49,305 nt of DNA from contig JAISYK010000012.1 of the NCBI GenBank assembly GCA_031269945.1, positions 65,785 through 115,089 on the forward strand, written 5' to 3'. Positions 37,410-46,982 of this stretch are shown here, piece after piece (the stretch's first letter is position 1; every line of letters begins with the position of its first letter). Made by a program: the position numbers and the translations under genes. The notes beneath the pieces were generated by a model. It was given only the letters and a program-made list of their open reading frames with translations. It was not told where the DNA came from and made no database searches. The stretch comes from Candidatus Endomicrobiellum calonymphae. GTDB taxonomy: Bacteria; Elusimicrobiota; Endomicrobiia; Endomicrobiales; Endomicrobiaceae.

Positions 37410-38216
37410 ATGGTAAAAAAGAAGCATTACGTTTACAAATATGTCTCAACGGGAAATGGATATGTGCACGCACATGGGAAAGACAAAAAAATTGTTAAAC
37501 TGTTTTTTCGTTTTGTGCTATTCATTATGGGTACGTTCCTAATTTATTTTGGTAGTAAAAAGTTGATAAATTTTGTTTACAATTCAGATAAGATGGTCGT
37601 TAAAGATATAGAAATTATTAGAACAAGAAATGTTACAAAAGCTGAGATAAAAGAACTTCTCCCGTTTAAAATAGGTGATAATCTTTTGAGAGTTAATTTA
37701 TCTGAAGCTGAATATGAAATTAAAAAATTAAAGCCTGAATTGAAGGACATCATAATTAATAGAGGTTGGAAGAAAATAAAAGTTAAACTTTATGAAAAAA
37801 CTCCAGAAGCATTCGTAATGAATTCTGGTAGCTTATTTGGGATAGATTTTGATAATAAATTATTTCCATTACGCGGCTTTATGAATATAATGAAACTTCC
37901 AAAGCTTTTTTATAAATCTAATTTGGAGAGAAAAGAACTTTTGAACTTTATTGAGAGATTTAAGCCTGTGTGTGGTGATTATCTTAGTAAGGTTTCTGAG
38001 ATGAGGTTTGGTAATACTAAAGATTTAATATTTGTTATGCGTAATAATACATTGGTTTTTTGGGGGAAAGAGCGGCCAGAATGTTTAGCTTACAAATTCA
38101 AAAGGTTTCAGAAAGTTTATTTAGATGCAGTATCGAAGCATAAGAAATTGGAGTATATAGATATGACTCTTTACGATCTTGGGAGAGCAGTTGTGAAGCC
38201 TGTTGTATTAGATTGA
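37410..38216 (+). CDS. ftsQ: Cell division protein FtsQ/DivIB
   Basis: FtsQ links early and late divisome proteins in the inner membrane. From ATG 37410 it has 268 residues: a basic cytoplasmic tail, one membrane helix (about 26-48), a POTRA domain beginning VVKDIEIIRTRNVTKAEIKE and a beta domain. I chose ATG 37410 over the GTG at 37398 inside ddl. Sequence conservation in this family is low, so the position between ddl and ftsA supports the call. Confidence 0.9.
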   Translation: MVKKKHYVYKYVSTGNGYVHAHGKDKKIVKLFFRFVLFIMGTFLIYFGSKKLINFVYNSDKMVVKDIEIIRTRNVTKAEIKELLPFKIGDNLLRVNLSEAEYEIKKLKPELKDIIINRGWKKIKVKLYEKTPEAFVMNSGSLFGIDFDNKLFPLRGFMNIMKLPKLFYKSNLERKELLNFIERFKPVCGDYLSKVSEMRFGNTKDLIFVMRNNTLVFWGKERPECLAYKFKRFQKVYLDAVSKHKKLEYIDMTLYDLGRAVVKPVVLD

Positions 38217-38307
38217 AATTTTTGAGAAGATTATGTATATGAAGGATGGTTTTTAAATGTGTTGATTGATATAACACAATAAGTCGTAATTTAAAGGATT
38301 TAAGTAA

Positions 38308-39564
38308 ATGGCAAAGCGGTCACTTGTAGCAGGTCTTGATGTAGGTAGTAATAAGATTTGTTGTGCTGCCGGAATGTATGATGGTGAAGCTAAATTAATC
38401 AAGATTTTTGGTGCGGTATCAGTTCCATGTGATGGTATCAGAGCAGGTGCAGTTATTGATATACAAGAAGCAGCAATATCTATAGGTGAAGTTTTTGAGA
38501 AAATAGAGAAAGCTACGGAGAGTTATATAGAAAATGTAGTTGTAGCTCTGCGAGGTAATTTTATCAAGTCAAAAAGTTCAAGAGGTTTTGCAAATACAAA
38601 TACAAATCATTCCGAGACTGAAATTACTCGAGAGACAGTTCAGAGTGCTTTGGAAAGTGCTAGAAAACAAATAAAAATGGACTCAGATGAGGAGATACTT
38701 CAGATAGCTCCGCGTGAGTATATATTAAATCAGCAAAAAGGCATACAGAACCCAATTGGTATGGATGGTACGTATATTGAAGTAGACGTATATGCTTTTA
38801 TAGCTTCAAGAAGCAATATGGGTAATATAGCTAAAGCTATGATTTCTGTGGGTATAAATTTTAATGATAAAGTTTATGGATATTTAGCTGCAAGTAATAT
38901 CCTAGTTACAAAAGAAGAAAAAGAATTAAGTTGTCTTGTAATTGATTTAGGTGGGCTTACAACAGGGCTTGTGCATTTTGCGGATGGTATAGTTAAGCAC
39001 ATTGATGAAATTTCTGATGGCTCGGATTATATTACAAGAGATATAAGTCATAAGTTGAAGTCGTCTTATTCTATTTCAAAAGAAATTAAAGAAATGTATG
39101 GAGCGGCTTTTGTTCATAAAGATTTTAAAAGCGAAGAGTTTGAATACAAAGGCGCAGATGGAAGAACTACAAAAAAGTATGATAGACTTGAACTTGTAAA
39201 TGGTGTAATTACACCAAGAATTGATAGAATCTTATATGAAATAAAAGAAATTGTGGAAAGAAATGGCTACGGACATGAATTTTTGTCAGGAGGGATCATT
39301 CTTACGGGTGGAGGTAGTAATCTTCCCGGTCTTGTTGAAGCGTTTGAAAAGACGTTTGATTGTTCGGTAAGGACTGGAGTGCCTGATTCTAATAAAATTG
39401 TGTGTCCAAATGAAGTATTGTTAAATCCTTCTTATGCTACTGCTATAGGCTCAGTAGCATATGGTTTTCTAAATCTAAAAGATTATTCTAGAGATGGCAA
39501 GAAGTCATCTAAGAACAATAATATATTTTCAAAAATCTCAAAATGGTTTGAGGAAGTTTTTTAA
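38308..39564 (+). CDS. ftsA: Cell division protein FtsA
   Basis: FtsA is an actin-like ATPase that tethers FtsZ to the membrane. The 418 residues start with the phosphate-binding GLDVGSNKICC. An SHS2 (1C) subdomain follows (about 85-165), then CLVIDLGGLTTGLVHF and GGIILTGGGSNLPGL. The C-terminal membrane-binding amphipathic helix (FSKISKWFEEVF) is intact. AAAGGA precedes the ATG. The stop TAA is immediately followed by the ftsZ ATG. Confidence 0.96.
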   Translation: MAKRSLVAGLDVGSNKICCAAGMYDGEAKLIKIFGAVSVPCDGIRAGAVIDIQEAAISIGEVFEKIEKATESYIENVVVALRGNFIKSKSSRGFANTNTNHSETEITRETVQSALESARKQIKMDSDEEILQIAPREYILNQQKGIQNPIGMDGTYIEVDVYAFIASRSNMGNIAKAMISVGINFNDKVYGYLAASNILVTKEEKELSCLVIDLGGLTTGLVHFADGIVKHIDEISDGSDYITRDISHKLKSSYSISKEIKEMYGAAFVHKDFKSEEFEYKGADGRTTKKYDRLELVNGVITPRIDRILYEIKEIVERNGYGHEFLSGGIILTGGGSNLPGLVEAFEKTFDCSVRTGVPDSNKIVCPNEVLLNPSYATAIGSVAYGFLNLKDYSRDGKKSSKNNNIFSKISKWFEEVF

Positions 39565-40677
39565 ATGAGTGTAAAAATATTGTTACCTGCAAAAGAAACG
39601 GGTAAAGGACAACCTGCGATAATTAAAATTTGGGGGGTAGGCGGTGGGGGGTGCAACGCTGTAAATAGAATGATTGCAGCAAATGTTGTCAATGTTGATT
39701 TTGTGGCTATTAATACTGATGCACAGGCTTTGCTTAGATCATCAGCTCCAGATATAATACAAATAGGCGAGAAGATAACAAAAGGTCTTGGTGTTGGAGG
39801 CAATCCCGAGGCTGGCAGATGTGCTGCAGAAGAGAGTGCAGATGAAATCAAAGAGAGACTTGTTGGAGTTGATATGATTTTTGTCACTGCTGGAATGGGT
39901 GGAGGAACTGGTACGGGTGCAGCTCCTGTGGTTGCAAAACTTGCAAAAGAAGAGGGCATACTTACGGTAGGAGTTGTTACTAAACCTTTTGAACATGAAG
40001 GAAAAATTAGGATGGCACAAGCTGAAGAGGGAATTAAAAATCTAAAAGGATATACAGATGCTTTAATTGTTATTCCAAACGAAAGGGTTTTTAATGTTAT
40101 AAATGAGCGGATAGCTCTTGATGCTTTTTACCATATTATAGATGACGTTTTAAGGCAAAGTATTCAAGCAATTACTGATGTAATAACTGTTACTGGCGAA
40201 ATTAATAGAGATTTTGCTGATGTAAAAAATATTTTGAGTAATTCAGGTACTGCGTTAATAGGCATAGGGGAGGGTACGAGTTCTTACGTTAAAGAGGCTG
40301 TAAAAAAAGCTGTAACAAGTCCGCTACTTGACAATTATGATATATCAAAATCTGAAAAGGCACTTGTTAACATAACAACCAGTTCTAGTGTTGCTGCTTT
40401 AACATTGCAAGAAATATTTAATGACATAAAGAGCTATGGTATTAATGGACATGTGTTTTTTGGGCACACCATAGATAATAGGATTGATGATAAAATTAAA
40501 ATTACTATTATAGCCACTGGTTTTAAAACTGATAGAACTGAAGTTATAATGAAAAAAAAGGAAGAGGGAAACGTACAGTTTAACTTTTTTTCGCGACATA
40601 ACTTGACTGATACTGAAGAAGCAGTAGATCCAGCAAAACCAGCGTATACCTATTGGAAACCAAGATTTCTTAAATAA
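39565..40677 (+). CDS. ftsZ: Cell division protein FtsZ
   Basis: FtsZ is the tubulin-like GTPase that forms the division ring. The 370 residues contain KIWGVGGGGCNAVNRM, the tubulin signature GMGGGTGTGAAP (about 110-121) and the T7 catalytic loop NRDFADVKNIL. The linker after the core is short. The C-terminal tail (YTYWKPRFLK) is only loosely like the usual DIPxFLR peptide that binds FtsA. GAGGAAG in the ftsA end serves as its ribosome-binding site. Confidence 0.97.
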   Translation: MSVKILLPAKETGKGQPAIIKIWGVGGGGCNAVNRMIAANVVNVDFVAINTDAQALLRSSAPDIIQIGEKITKGLGVGGNPEAGRCAAEESADEIKERLVGVDMIFVTAGMGGGTGTGAAPVVAKLAKEEGILTVGVVTKPFEHEGKIRMAQAEEGIKNLKGYTDALIVIPNERVFNVINERIALDAFYHIIDDVLRQSIQAITDVITVTGEINRDFADVKNILSNSGTALIGIGEGTSSYVKEAVKKAVTSPLLDNYDISKSEKALVNITTSSSVAALTLQEIFNDIKSYGINGHVFFGHTIDNRIDDKIKITIIATGFKTDRTEVIMKKKEEGNVQFNFFSRHNLTDTEEAVDPAKPAYTYWKPRFLK

Positions 40678-40708
40678 AAATAGAAAGGGGTTTTATATTA
40701 TTGAGTTA

Positions 40709-41353
40709 GTGCGATTTGTATCGAAGGAAACTTTTTCACATAAGTATTTAACTACTACTAAAATTGTAGGTAATATGAAGGACAAACTCGTAAGGAGTGC
40801 TTTTTTGGACTCTCTAAAATTAGATCCGATTAATTTAGTGGTTGCAACGCAAGTTCATAGTACTAATGTGAGAATTGTTGATGCTTCTAACAAAGGTGCT
40901 GTTGTTGATGATTGCGATGGAATGATCACTACAAATAAAGAGCTAATGCTTGGGATTTATACAGCAGATTGTGTCCCTTTGCTTGTGTCTGCAGAGAATG
41001 AAGAGCTAAAAGCTGCAGTTCATGTTGGTTGGAGGGGTCTTTATGATGGTATAATAGAGAATACCTTCGAATTACTAAAGGATGGATTTTGTGTCAATTT
41101 AGGGAAAGTCAAAGTTTTCATAGGTCCTCATATTCGTTCATGCTGTTACGAAGTGAATCGTGAAGTGAAGGATAAATTTGGCACTAAGCTTAATGATAAG
41201 TTAGATTTGTCAGAGATAATTTGCAGTAAATTAAGTAAGTTTGGAATTACCGATATTTTCGATGTAAAACTTTGTACTTTTCATATGGAGGATTTGTTTT
41301 TTTCATATAGGCGTACTAAATGTGTTGAAAGAATTATGTCCGTAATTATGTAA
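40709..41353 (+). CDS. pgeF: Laccase-domain protein PgeF/YfiH family
   Basis: This family comprises copper/zinc-dependent purine nucleoside-acting enzymes; E. coli YfiH is also called peptidoglycan editing factor. The 214 residues show the metal ligands H50 (ATQVHSTN), C88 (TADCVPLL) and H105 (VHVGWRG). The coordinate uses GTG 40709, but the AAAGGGG site at 40684-40690 is 18 bases away. It would suit an in-frame ATT at 40700 better. Its place behind ftsZ matches the ylmD position in many bacteria. Confidence 0.9.
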   Translation: MRFVSKETFSHKYLTTTKIVGNMKDKLVRSAFLDSLKLDPINLVVATQVHSTNVRIVDASNKGAVVDDCDGMITTNKELMLGIYTADCVPLLVSAENEELKAAVHVGWRGLYDGIIENTFELLKDGFCVNLGKVKVFIGPHIRSCCYEVNREVKDKFGTKLNDKLDLSEIICSKLSKFGITDIFDVKLCTFHMEDLFFSYRRTKCVERIMSVIM

Positions 41354-41512
41354 TTTGTGACAATTTGAATAAAACCTTTTAATTTTGTTACAGCACACCG
41401 CTGATTTTGTTTTGCGATTGAAGATTAAGAAGATGCCAGGTCTATGGGTAGTGTCATTAGATCGAGTGTGGATTATGTGAGTTTAAAGATTTTTTAGGAA
41501 GGGGAAAGATTT

Positions 41513-42589
41513 ATGTCATCGAAGCTGCAACAGGTGAGGCAGTCTATTGATAGATTGGATAGAGAAATAGTGAAGCTTATAGACAAAAGGGCGTCACTTG
41601 CTTTAGATGTTGCCGAGATAAAGAATAGAGCTGGGAACAAAGGTGATGACACTGTCTATTATGTGCCATCACGCGAAAAAGAAGTTATTAAAAATGTTAC
41701 TTCTGCCAATAATATATTAGATGGAGAAGCGTTTAAAAATATATATACAGAAATAATAAGTGCGTGCAGGAATTTAGAAGCTCCTACAAAAATTGCATTT
41801 TTAGGGCCTTGGGCTACATTCACTCATCAAGCTGCAATTTGTAATTTTGGTTCAACTGGATATTTTATTCCGGTTTCAAATCTCAGCGAAGTGATTGCTG
41901 AAGTTGAAAGCAATAGGGCTGATTTTGGGGTCGTACCGATAGAAAATTCTAATGAGGGGTCAGTGAGTGTAACTCTTGATATGCTTGTTGAAACTGAACT
42001 TAAAATATGTGCTGAAGTGAGTTTGAAAATAGAGCAGTGTTTCCTTGTTAAAGATCCTAAGGCTAAAATTGTGAAAGTGTATTCGCATCCGCATGCTTTG
42101 GCTCAAAGTAGAAATTGGATTTTAAGAAATTATTCTGATGTGGAGTTGATATCAGTTTCTTCAACAGCGGAAGCGGCAAAAAAAGTGACCGAGGAAAATT
42201 TTGCAGCGGCTGTGGCACCTGAAGTAGCTGCAAAGGTTTATGACTTATATGTTTTACAAAAAGGTATACAAGAGTCAAGAGAAAATTTTACGAGATTTTT
42301 TGTTGTAGGGAAGGTTTTAGCAAAATTAACTGGCCAAGATAAGACGAGTTTGGTTTTTACAATTAAAGATGAGGTGGGTGCTTTATATAGTGTGTTAGAA
42401 ATTTTCAACAGAAGTAATGTGAATTTAGTGAAAATTGAATCTCGTCCAACCAAAAAAAAAGCATGGGAATATATGTTTTTTGTTGACTTTAAAGGACATA
42501 TTGAGGAACAAAATGTTGTGAGCATGATGAAAAATTTAAGACGCAGTTGTATGTTTGTAAAAAGTTTAGGTAGTTACCCAGAGGCTTAA
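41513..42589 (+). CDS. pheA: Chorismate mutase / prephenate dehydratase
   Basis: This bifunctional enzyme makes phenylpyruvate from chorismate. The 358 residues comprise an AroQ-type chorismate mutase (about 1-90: QQVRQSIDRLDREIVKLI), a prephenate dehydratase (about 95-270, catalytic T260-R261-F262 in ENFTRFFVVG) and an ACT domain (about 282-355). The ESRP motif of the ACT domain, linked to phenylalanine feedback, is present (VKIESRPTKKKAW). A strong AGGAAGGGG site precedes the ATG. It heads the aromatic operon. Confidence 0.96.
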   Translation: MSSKLQQVRQSIDRLDREIVKLIDKRASLALDVAEIKNRAGNKGDDTVYYVPSREKEVIKNVTSANNILDGEAFKNIYTEIISACRNLEAPTKIAFLGPWATFTHQAAICNFGSTGYFIPVSNLSEVIAEVESNRADFGVVPIENSNEGSVSVTLDMLVETELKICAEVSLKIEQCFLVKDPKAKIVKVYSHPHALAQSRNWILRNYSDVELISVSSTAEAAKKVTEENFAAAVAPEVAAKVYDLYVLQKGIQESRENFTRFFVVGKVLAKLTGQDKTSLVFTIKDEVGALYSVLEIFNRSNVNLVKIESRPTKKKAWEYMFFVDFKGHIEEQNVVSMMKNLRRSCMFVKSLGSYPEA

Positions 42590-42648
42590 GTAAAAAATAA
42601 AATTGATAAAATAAGAATTTAAAAATTTAAAAGATATTAGATAAAAAA

Positions 42649-43773
42649 GTGGAAATAACGAGAATAATAAGAAAAGTATGTGAAGGCTTTGAACCCTATG
42701 TTGCAGGTAAATCAATAAATACAATTAAGAGAGAATTGGGCTTGGAATCTGTTATAAAACTTGCTTCAAATGAAAATCCACTTGGTGCTTCTAAAAAGGC
42801 TCTTGAAGCAATAAAATCGAATTTTGAGAATATATTTTTTTATCCTGACTCAAATTCTTGTTGTCTTAAGAAAGCATTGTCAGAATCATACAGCTTACCG
42901 ATCAAAAATATTTTTACAGCTGCAGGTGGAGATGAAATAATAGAACTTGTAGCTAAGTTATTTTTTAATTGTGATGATGAAATAGTAATTTCTAAACATT
43001 CATTCGTAAGGTATGCTATGTCAGTAAAAATGATGGGTTCAAAGGCAATTATAGTTTCTATGAAGAAAGGGCTTACTTATGACTTAGTGGCTTTGTTAAA
43101 GGCGTGTACGCAAAAAACAAAAGCGATCTTTGTAACGAATCCCAATAATCCTACAGGAACGTATAATACTAAACCAGAGTTGTTAGAATTTTTGAGAGAA
43201 TTGCCTTCAAGCGATAAGTTTGGAGTTAAACCGCTTGTTGTGCTTGATGAGGCTTATTTTGAATATGCTCTTTTGGAGAGAGACTATCCAAATGGACTTG
43301 ACTTTTTAGAAGACAATCCCAATTTAATAGTTTTTAGAACATTTTCAAAAATTTATGGACTTGCCGGTTTAAGAGTGGGTTATGGCTTCGCGAATGAAAA
43401 AATAGTGGACTATATTGAAAGAATAAGGCCACCTTTTAATGTCAATTTTTTAGCACAGGTTGCAGCAGCGGCGGCAATATTTGATAAAGAGCAAGTTGAG
43501 AGAAGTCAAAGGCTTATAAAGAAGGAGAAGGAATATTTATATAAAGAATTTAAAAAACTTAAAATAGAGTATGTTAATTCTGCTGCGAATTTTATTCTTT
43601 TTAGTTCACTACCTTTTAAAGGGAAGGAATTATTTAGAAAGCTTCTTGAAAATGGTGTGATAGTAAGGTCAATGGATGAGTATGAGTTGCCTTGTCATGT
43701 GAGAGTTAGCATTGGTACTCATAAAGAAAATGAGTTGTTTGTAGAAAAATTGAAAAAAATTCATAAAATCTAA
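42649..43773 (+). CDS. hisC: HisC-type aminotransferase, probably aromatic
   Basis: This PLP aminotransferase of 374 residues is of the histidinol-phosphate aminotransferase subfamily: KLASNENPLGASKKA, NPNNPTGTY, LDEAYFEY and PLP lysine K234 in FSKIYGLAGLRVGYG. It lies between pheA and aroF, with no his genes near. It therefore likely transaminates phenylpyruvate and 4-hydroxyphenylpyruvate, as HisC-like enzymes do in other bacteria; it could also serve histidine synthesis. The start is GTG 42649 with a weak ribosome-binding site. Confidence 0.85.
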   Translation: MEITRIIRKVCEGFEPYVAGKSINTIKRELGLESVIKLASNENPLGASKKALEAIKSNFENIFFYPDSNSCCLKKALSESYSLPIKNIFTAAGGDEIIELVAKLFFNCDDEIVISKHSFVRYAMSVKMMGSKAIIVSMKKGLTYDLVALLKACTQKTKAIFVTNPNNPTGTYNTKPELLEFLRELPSSDKFGVKPLVVLDEAYFEYALLERDYPNGLDFLEDNPNLIVFRTFSKIYGLAGLRVGYGFANEKIVDYIERIRPPFNVNFLAQVAAAAAIFDKEQVERSQRLIKKEKEYLYKEFKKLKIEYVNSAANFILFSSLPFKGKELFRKLLENGVIVRSMDEYELPCHVRVSIGTHKENELFVEKLKKIHKI

Positions 43774-43837
43774 ATCAGAGTTTGTAAAAAAAGCAATTAT
43801 TTGATTGTATGCAATTGTGTACGAAGAGAGATTAATT

Positions 43838-44860
43838 ATGATAGTGACGTTGAAAAAAGGGATAAAAAAAAAAGAGATTGCGGTACTATCGGAGAAAATA
43901 AAAGCTTTAGGGTGTAGGCCTTATGTTGTAAAAGGCAAGGATGTTACCATTATAGGAGTGATAGGCGAATATGCGAAGAAACATAAGGAAGTTTTTGAAA
44001 CTATGGATATGGTAGAGCATATAAGCGAGATACAAAAACCTTATAAGCTTGCTTCAAGAGAGTTCAAAAAAGAAAATACTGTAATTAAAATAAATAAAAA
44101 TGTTGAAATTGGTGGTAAGAGAATACATGTCATTGCTGGTCCGTGTGCTATTGAAAGTGAAGATTTAATGATTCGTACTGCTAAAATGGTTAAAGATGCA
44201 GGAGCAACAGTAATTCGTGGCGGTGCGTTTAAACCAAGAAGTTCGCCTTATGCTTTTCAGGGTCTTGGAGAAAAAGGTTTAAAGTATATTAAGGAATCAG
44301 GTAAGAAGCTCTGCATGCCTACAGTTAGTGAAGCTATGACTATTGAACAGGTTAATTTATTGTCAAAATATTGCGATATAATACAAATTGGCGCGAGAAA
44401 TATACAAAACTACGATCTCTTAAAAGCAGCTGGGGAACAAAAGAAGCCAGTGCTTTTGAAAAGAGGTCTGGCTACAACAGTAAAGGAGCTTTTACTTTCT
44501 GCTGAGTATATCCTTTCACGTGGTAATTCTAATGTTATGCTTTGTGAAAGAGGAATAAGAACTTTTGAAGATTCTACAAGATTTACAATGGACTTAAACG
44601 CAATTCCCGTCCTTAAGAAGCTTACTCACTTGCCTCTAATTTTGGATCCGTCTCATGGAATAGGTATAAGAGAGCATATTGGTGCGATGGCTAAAGCATG
44701 TGTTGCTGTTGGTGCTGATGGACTTATTATAGAAGTCCACCCTCGTCCAGAGGAGGCACTTTCAGATGGTCCTCAAAGTCTATTCCCCAGCCAGTTTAAA
44801 ATTTTAATGGAAGAGCTTAACTTGATTGCTAAAGCTGTTGATAGGGAGCTTTTGGCTTAA
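43838..44860 (+). CDS. aroF: DAHP synthase, type I beta with N-terminal regulatory domain
   Basis: This enzyme joins phosphoenolpyruvate and erythrose-4-phosphate, starting the shikimate pathway. From ATG 43838 it has 340 residues, matching the Thermotoga type (338). A ferredoxin-like N-terminal domain (about 1-70) precedes the barrel. Metal ligand C103 is in AGPCAIES, and [26 protein letters not shown] and [13 protein letters not shown] are present. The N-terminal domain in this type mediates feedback inhibition by tyrosine/phenylalanine. ATG 43838 was preferred over TTG 43805. It overlaps tyrA by one base. Confidence 0.95.
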   Translation: MIVTLKKGIKKKEIAVLSEKIKALGCRPYVVKGKDVTIIGVIGEYAKKHKEVFETMDMVEHISEIQKPYKLASREFKKENTVIKINKNVEIGGKRIHVIAGPCAIESEDLMIRTAKMVKDAGATVIRGGAFKPRSSPYAFQGLGEKGLKYIKESGKKLCMPTVSEAMTIEQVNLLSKYCDIIQIGARNIQNYDLLKAAGEQKKPVLLKRGLATTVKELLLSAEYILSRGNSNVMLCERGIRTFEDSTRFTMDLNAIPVLKKLTHLPLILDPSHGIGIREHIGAMAKACVAVGADGLIIEVHPRPEEALSDGPQSLFPSQFKILMEELNLIAKAVDRELLA

Positions 44861-45696
44861 TGTTAAATTTATGTATTGTAGGGTTAGGGCAGATGGGAGG
44901 GTCTTTAAGTTTAGCGTTAAAAAAGAGTAGTGCCCCTTATCGCATAACTGGTATAGTAAAAAAAGATTTTGTGAATACAGCTCTCAGACTTAAAATAGTA
45001 GATGAAGTTTATCCAACTTTAGAGTCTGCTAGAGGTGCTGATATTGTTGTAATATGTACTCCAGTTGATACAATATTGCCTTTATATAGAAGGCTATGTA
45101 ACATAGTTAATAAGAGTGCTATAGTTACCGATGTTGGGAGTGTGAAATATTTAATTGAAAGGAGGATCAAAGGTTTTTCTGTAAAGAGGAATGCCATACC
45201 TTTCATAGGAGTTCATCCTATGGTAGGTAGAGAAAAAAGCGGAATATTTTCAGCTGATGCAAGCATGTTTAGGAATGCAAATGTTATTATGGTAGGCTCA
45301 TCAAAAAAGTTGACAAAGAAAGAAATGCTTGTAGCTCAAATGTGGAAATACGCTGGAGCAAAAGTGATTAAAATGCCCGCTCGCAAGCATGACGAGCTTG
45401 TTGCCTTTACGAGTCACTTACCACATGTTATAGCTTTTTTACTAAAAAAAATATACAAAAGGACGAAGAGAAAAAATTCGAGAGTTGATGTGTTGGTAGC
45501 TGATTCTTTTAAAAGTGCAACAAGAGTGGCAGTTTCAAATCCAGATGTGTGGGTACCGATTTTTGAATTAAATAGCAAGAATGTTGAAAAGTATTTAATT
45601 GAATTTATAAAAGAACTTAGCGATTTTAAACAAATCTTAAAGAATAAGCAAAAAATTAAAAAAGAAATATTAAACATACAAAAAAAATGGAAATAA
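44860..45696 (+). CDS. tyrA: Prephenate dehydrogenase
   Basis: TyrA oxidatively decarboxylates prephenate to 4-hydroxyphenylpyruvate for tyrosine. The 278 residues show the NAD-binding VGLGQMGGSLSLAL, CTPVDTI, the catalytic region GVHPMVGREKSG and FTSHLPHVIAFLL. There is no ACT domain. It overlaps aroF (TAATG) upstream and aroA downstream. Confidence 0.95.
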   Translation: MLNLCIVGLGQMGGSLSLALKKSSAPYRITGIVKKDFVNTALRLKIVDEVYPTLESARGADIVVICTPVDTILPLYRRLCNIVNKSAIVTDVGSVKYLIERRIKGFSVKRNAIPFIGVHPMVGREKSGIFSADASMFRNANVIMVGSSKKLTKKEMLVAQMWKYAGAKVIKMPARKHDELVAFTSHLPHVIAFLLKKIYKRTKRKNSRVDVLVADSFKSATRVAVSNPDVWVPIFELNSKNVEKYLIEFIKELSDFKQILKNKQKIKKEILNIQKKWK

Positions 45697-46982
45697 AACT
45701 TAGGCAAGTTAATTCAGTTTCAGGTATAATTGAGGTTCCTGGAGATAAGTCTATAACGCACAGAAGTATTATGTTTTCCTCTCTTAGTGAAGGCAGTTCT
45801 GTTATCAGAAACTATTTGTTATCGAATGATTGTGATAGAACAATTACAGCGTTTCGCAAGGTGGGTGCAAGAATTAGGAGTGATAAGAATAATCTTTATA
45901 TAAAGGGTGTTGGGTTAAAGCTTATTAATCCGACTGGCGAAAATTATAATATTTATGCAGGGAATTCTGGTACAACAGCAAGACTTTTTTCAGGGATTTT
46001 TTCTGGGCAAAATTTTGAAACGATTATTACAGGTGACTATAGTCTTTCGATAAGACCTATGCAAAGAGTTATAGATCCTTTGCTAGAAATGGGTGCTGAT
46101 ATTAAGTCAAATGGAGGACTGCTCCCTTTAGTAATAAACGGTAGAGAGTCGCTAAAAGCAATAAATTACAAAAGTGAAAAATCTACAGCACAGGTAAAGT
46201 CTGCGGTTTTGTTGGCCGGTTTATATGCCGATGGTCCTACAACGTACAGCGAACCCGTGAAATCTAGAGATCATAGTGAAAGAATGTTGAAAATTTTTGG
46301 CGTTAACATTGATATTAAAGGTAATTCTGTTACGATTTATCCTACGGATAAACTTATAGCACAAGATTTAACAATACCGGGAGATATTTCTTCAGCAGCT
46401 TTTTTTATCGCAGCAGCTCTAATCGTGCCTAATTCTAATTTAACTATAAAAAACGTAGGAATAAACCCAACAAGAAATGCTTTAATTGAAGTGTTAAAAC
46501 AAATGGGAGCTAATATCACTTTAATCAATACTAGAGAAGTTTCACATGAACCGGTGTGCGATATAATTATAAAATATTCAAGGCTTAAAGCTGTAAATAT
46601 AGATGCTTCAATTATTCCACGAATGATTGACGAGATTCCTATTTTTACTCTTATTTCAACTCAAGCAGAAGGTGTTACAAAGATTTCTGGAGCTGAAGAG
46701 CTTAAAATAAAAGAGACTGATAGAATAGGAGTTGTAGTTAGTCAGTTTAAAAAGCTAGGCGTACAAATTGAAGCACTTGAAGATGGATTTCTAATAGACG
46801 GACGTAATGAATTTGCCCTGACGGGTGGTGCTATTGTTGATAGTTTCAAAGATCATAGAATGGCGATGACTTTGGCTGTGGCTTCATTAATTGCAAAAGG
46901 CGAAACTGTAATTAAAAATTCAGATTGTGTTAATATATCTTTTCCTGGTTTTTATAGGATGTTAAATAGTATATGCGATTAA
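45687..46982 (+). CDS. aroA: 3-phosphoshikimate 1-carboxyvinyltransferase (EPSP synthase)
   Basis: AroA makes EPSP from shikimate-3-phosphate and phosphoenolpyruvate. The 431 residues include PGDKSITHRSIMFS, GNSGTTARLFSG, RDHSERML, IDEIPIFTLIS and FKDHRMAMTLAVA, the complete set of active-site segments. It overlaps the ends of both neighbours (tyrA, plsC), marking a continuous transcript that runs from amino-acid to lipid genes. Confidence 0.97.
   Translation: MEIKLRQVNSVSGIIEVPGDKSITHRSIMFSSLSEGSSVIRNYLLSNDCDRTITAFRKVGARIRSDKNNLYIKGVGLKLINPTGENYNIYAGNSGTTARLFSGIFSGQNFETIITGDYSLSIRPMQRVIDPLLEMGADIKSNGGLLPLVINGRESLKAINYKSEKSTAQVKSAVLLAGLYADGPTTYSEPVKSRDHSERMLKIFGVNIDIKGNSVTIYPTDKLIAQDLTIPGDISSAAFFIAAALIVPNSNLTIKNVGINPTRNALIEVLKQMGANITLINTREVSHEPVCDIIIKYSRLKAVNIDASIIPRMIDEIPIFTLISTQAEGVTKISGAEELKIKETDRIGVVVSQFKKLGVQIEALEDGFLIDGRNEFALTGGAIVDSFKDHRMAMTLAVASLIAKGETVIKNSDCVNISFPGFYRMLNSICD

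Noticed and set aside
41355-41395. TGTGACAA/TTGTTACA pair after pgeF as a terminator or attenuator for pheA
   Set aside because: The stem needs a G-T pair, the loop is long and AT-rich, and there is no T-run at the right place.
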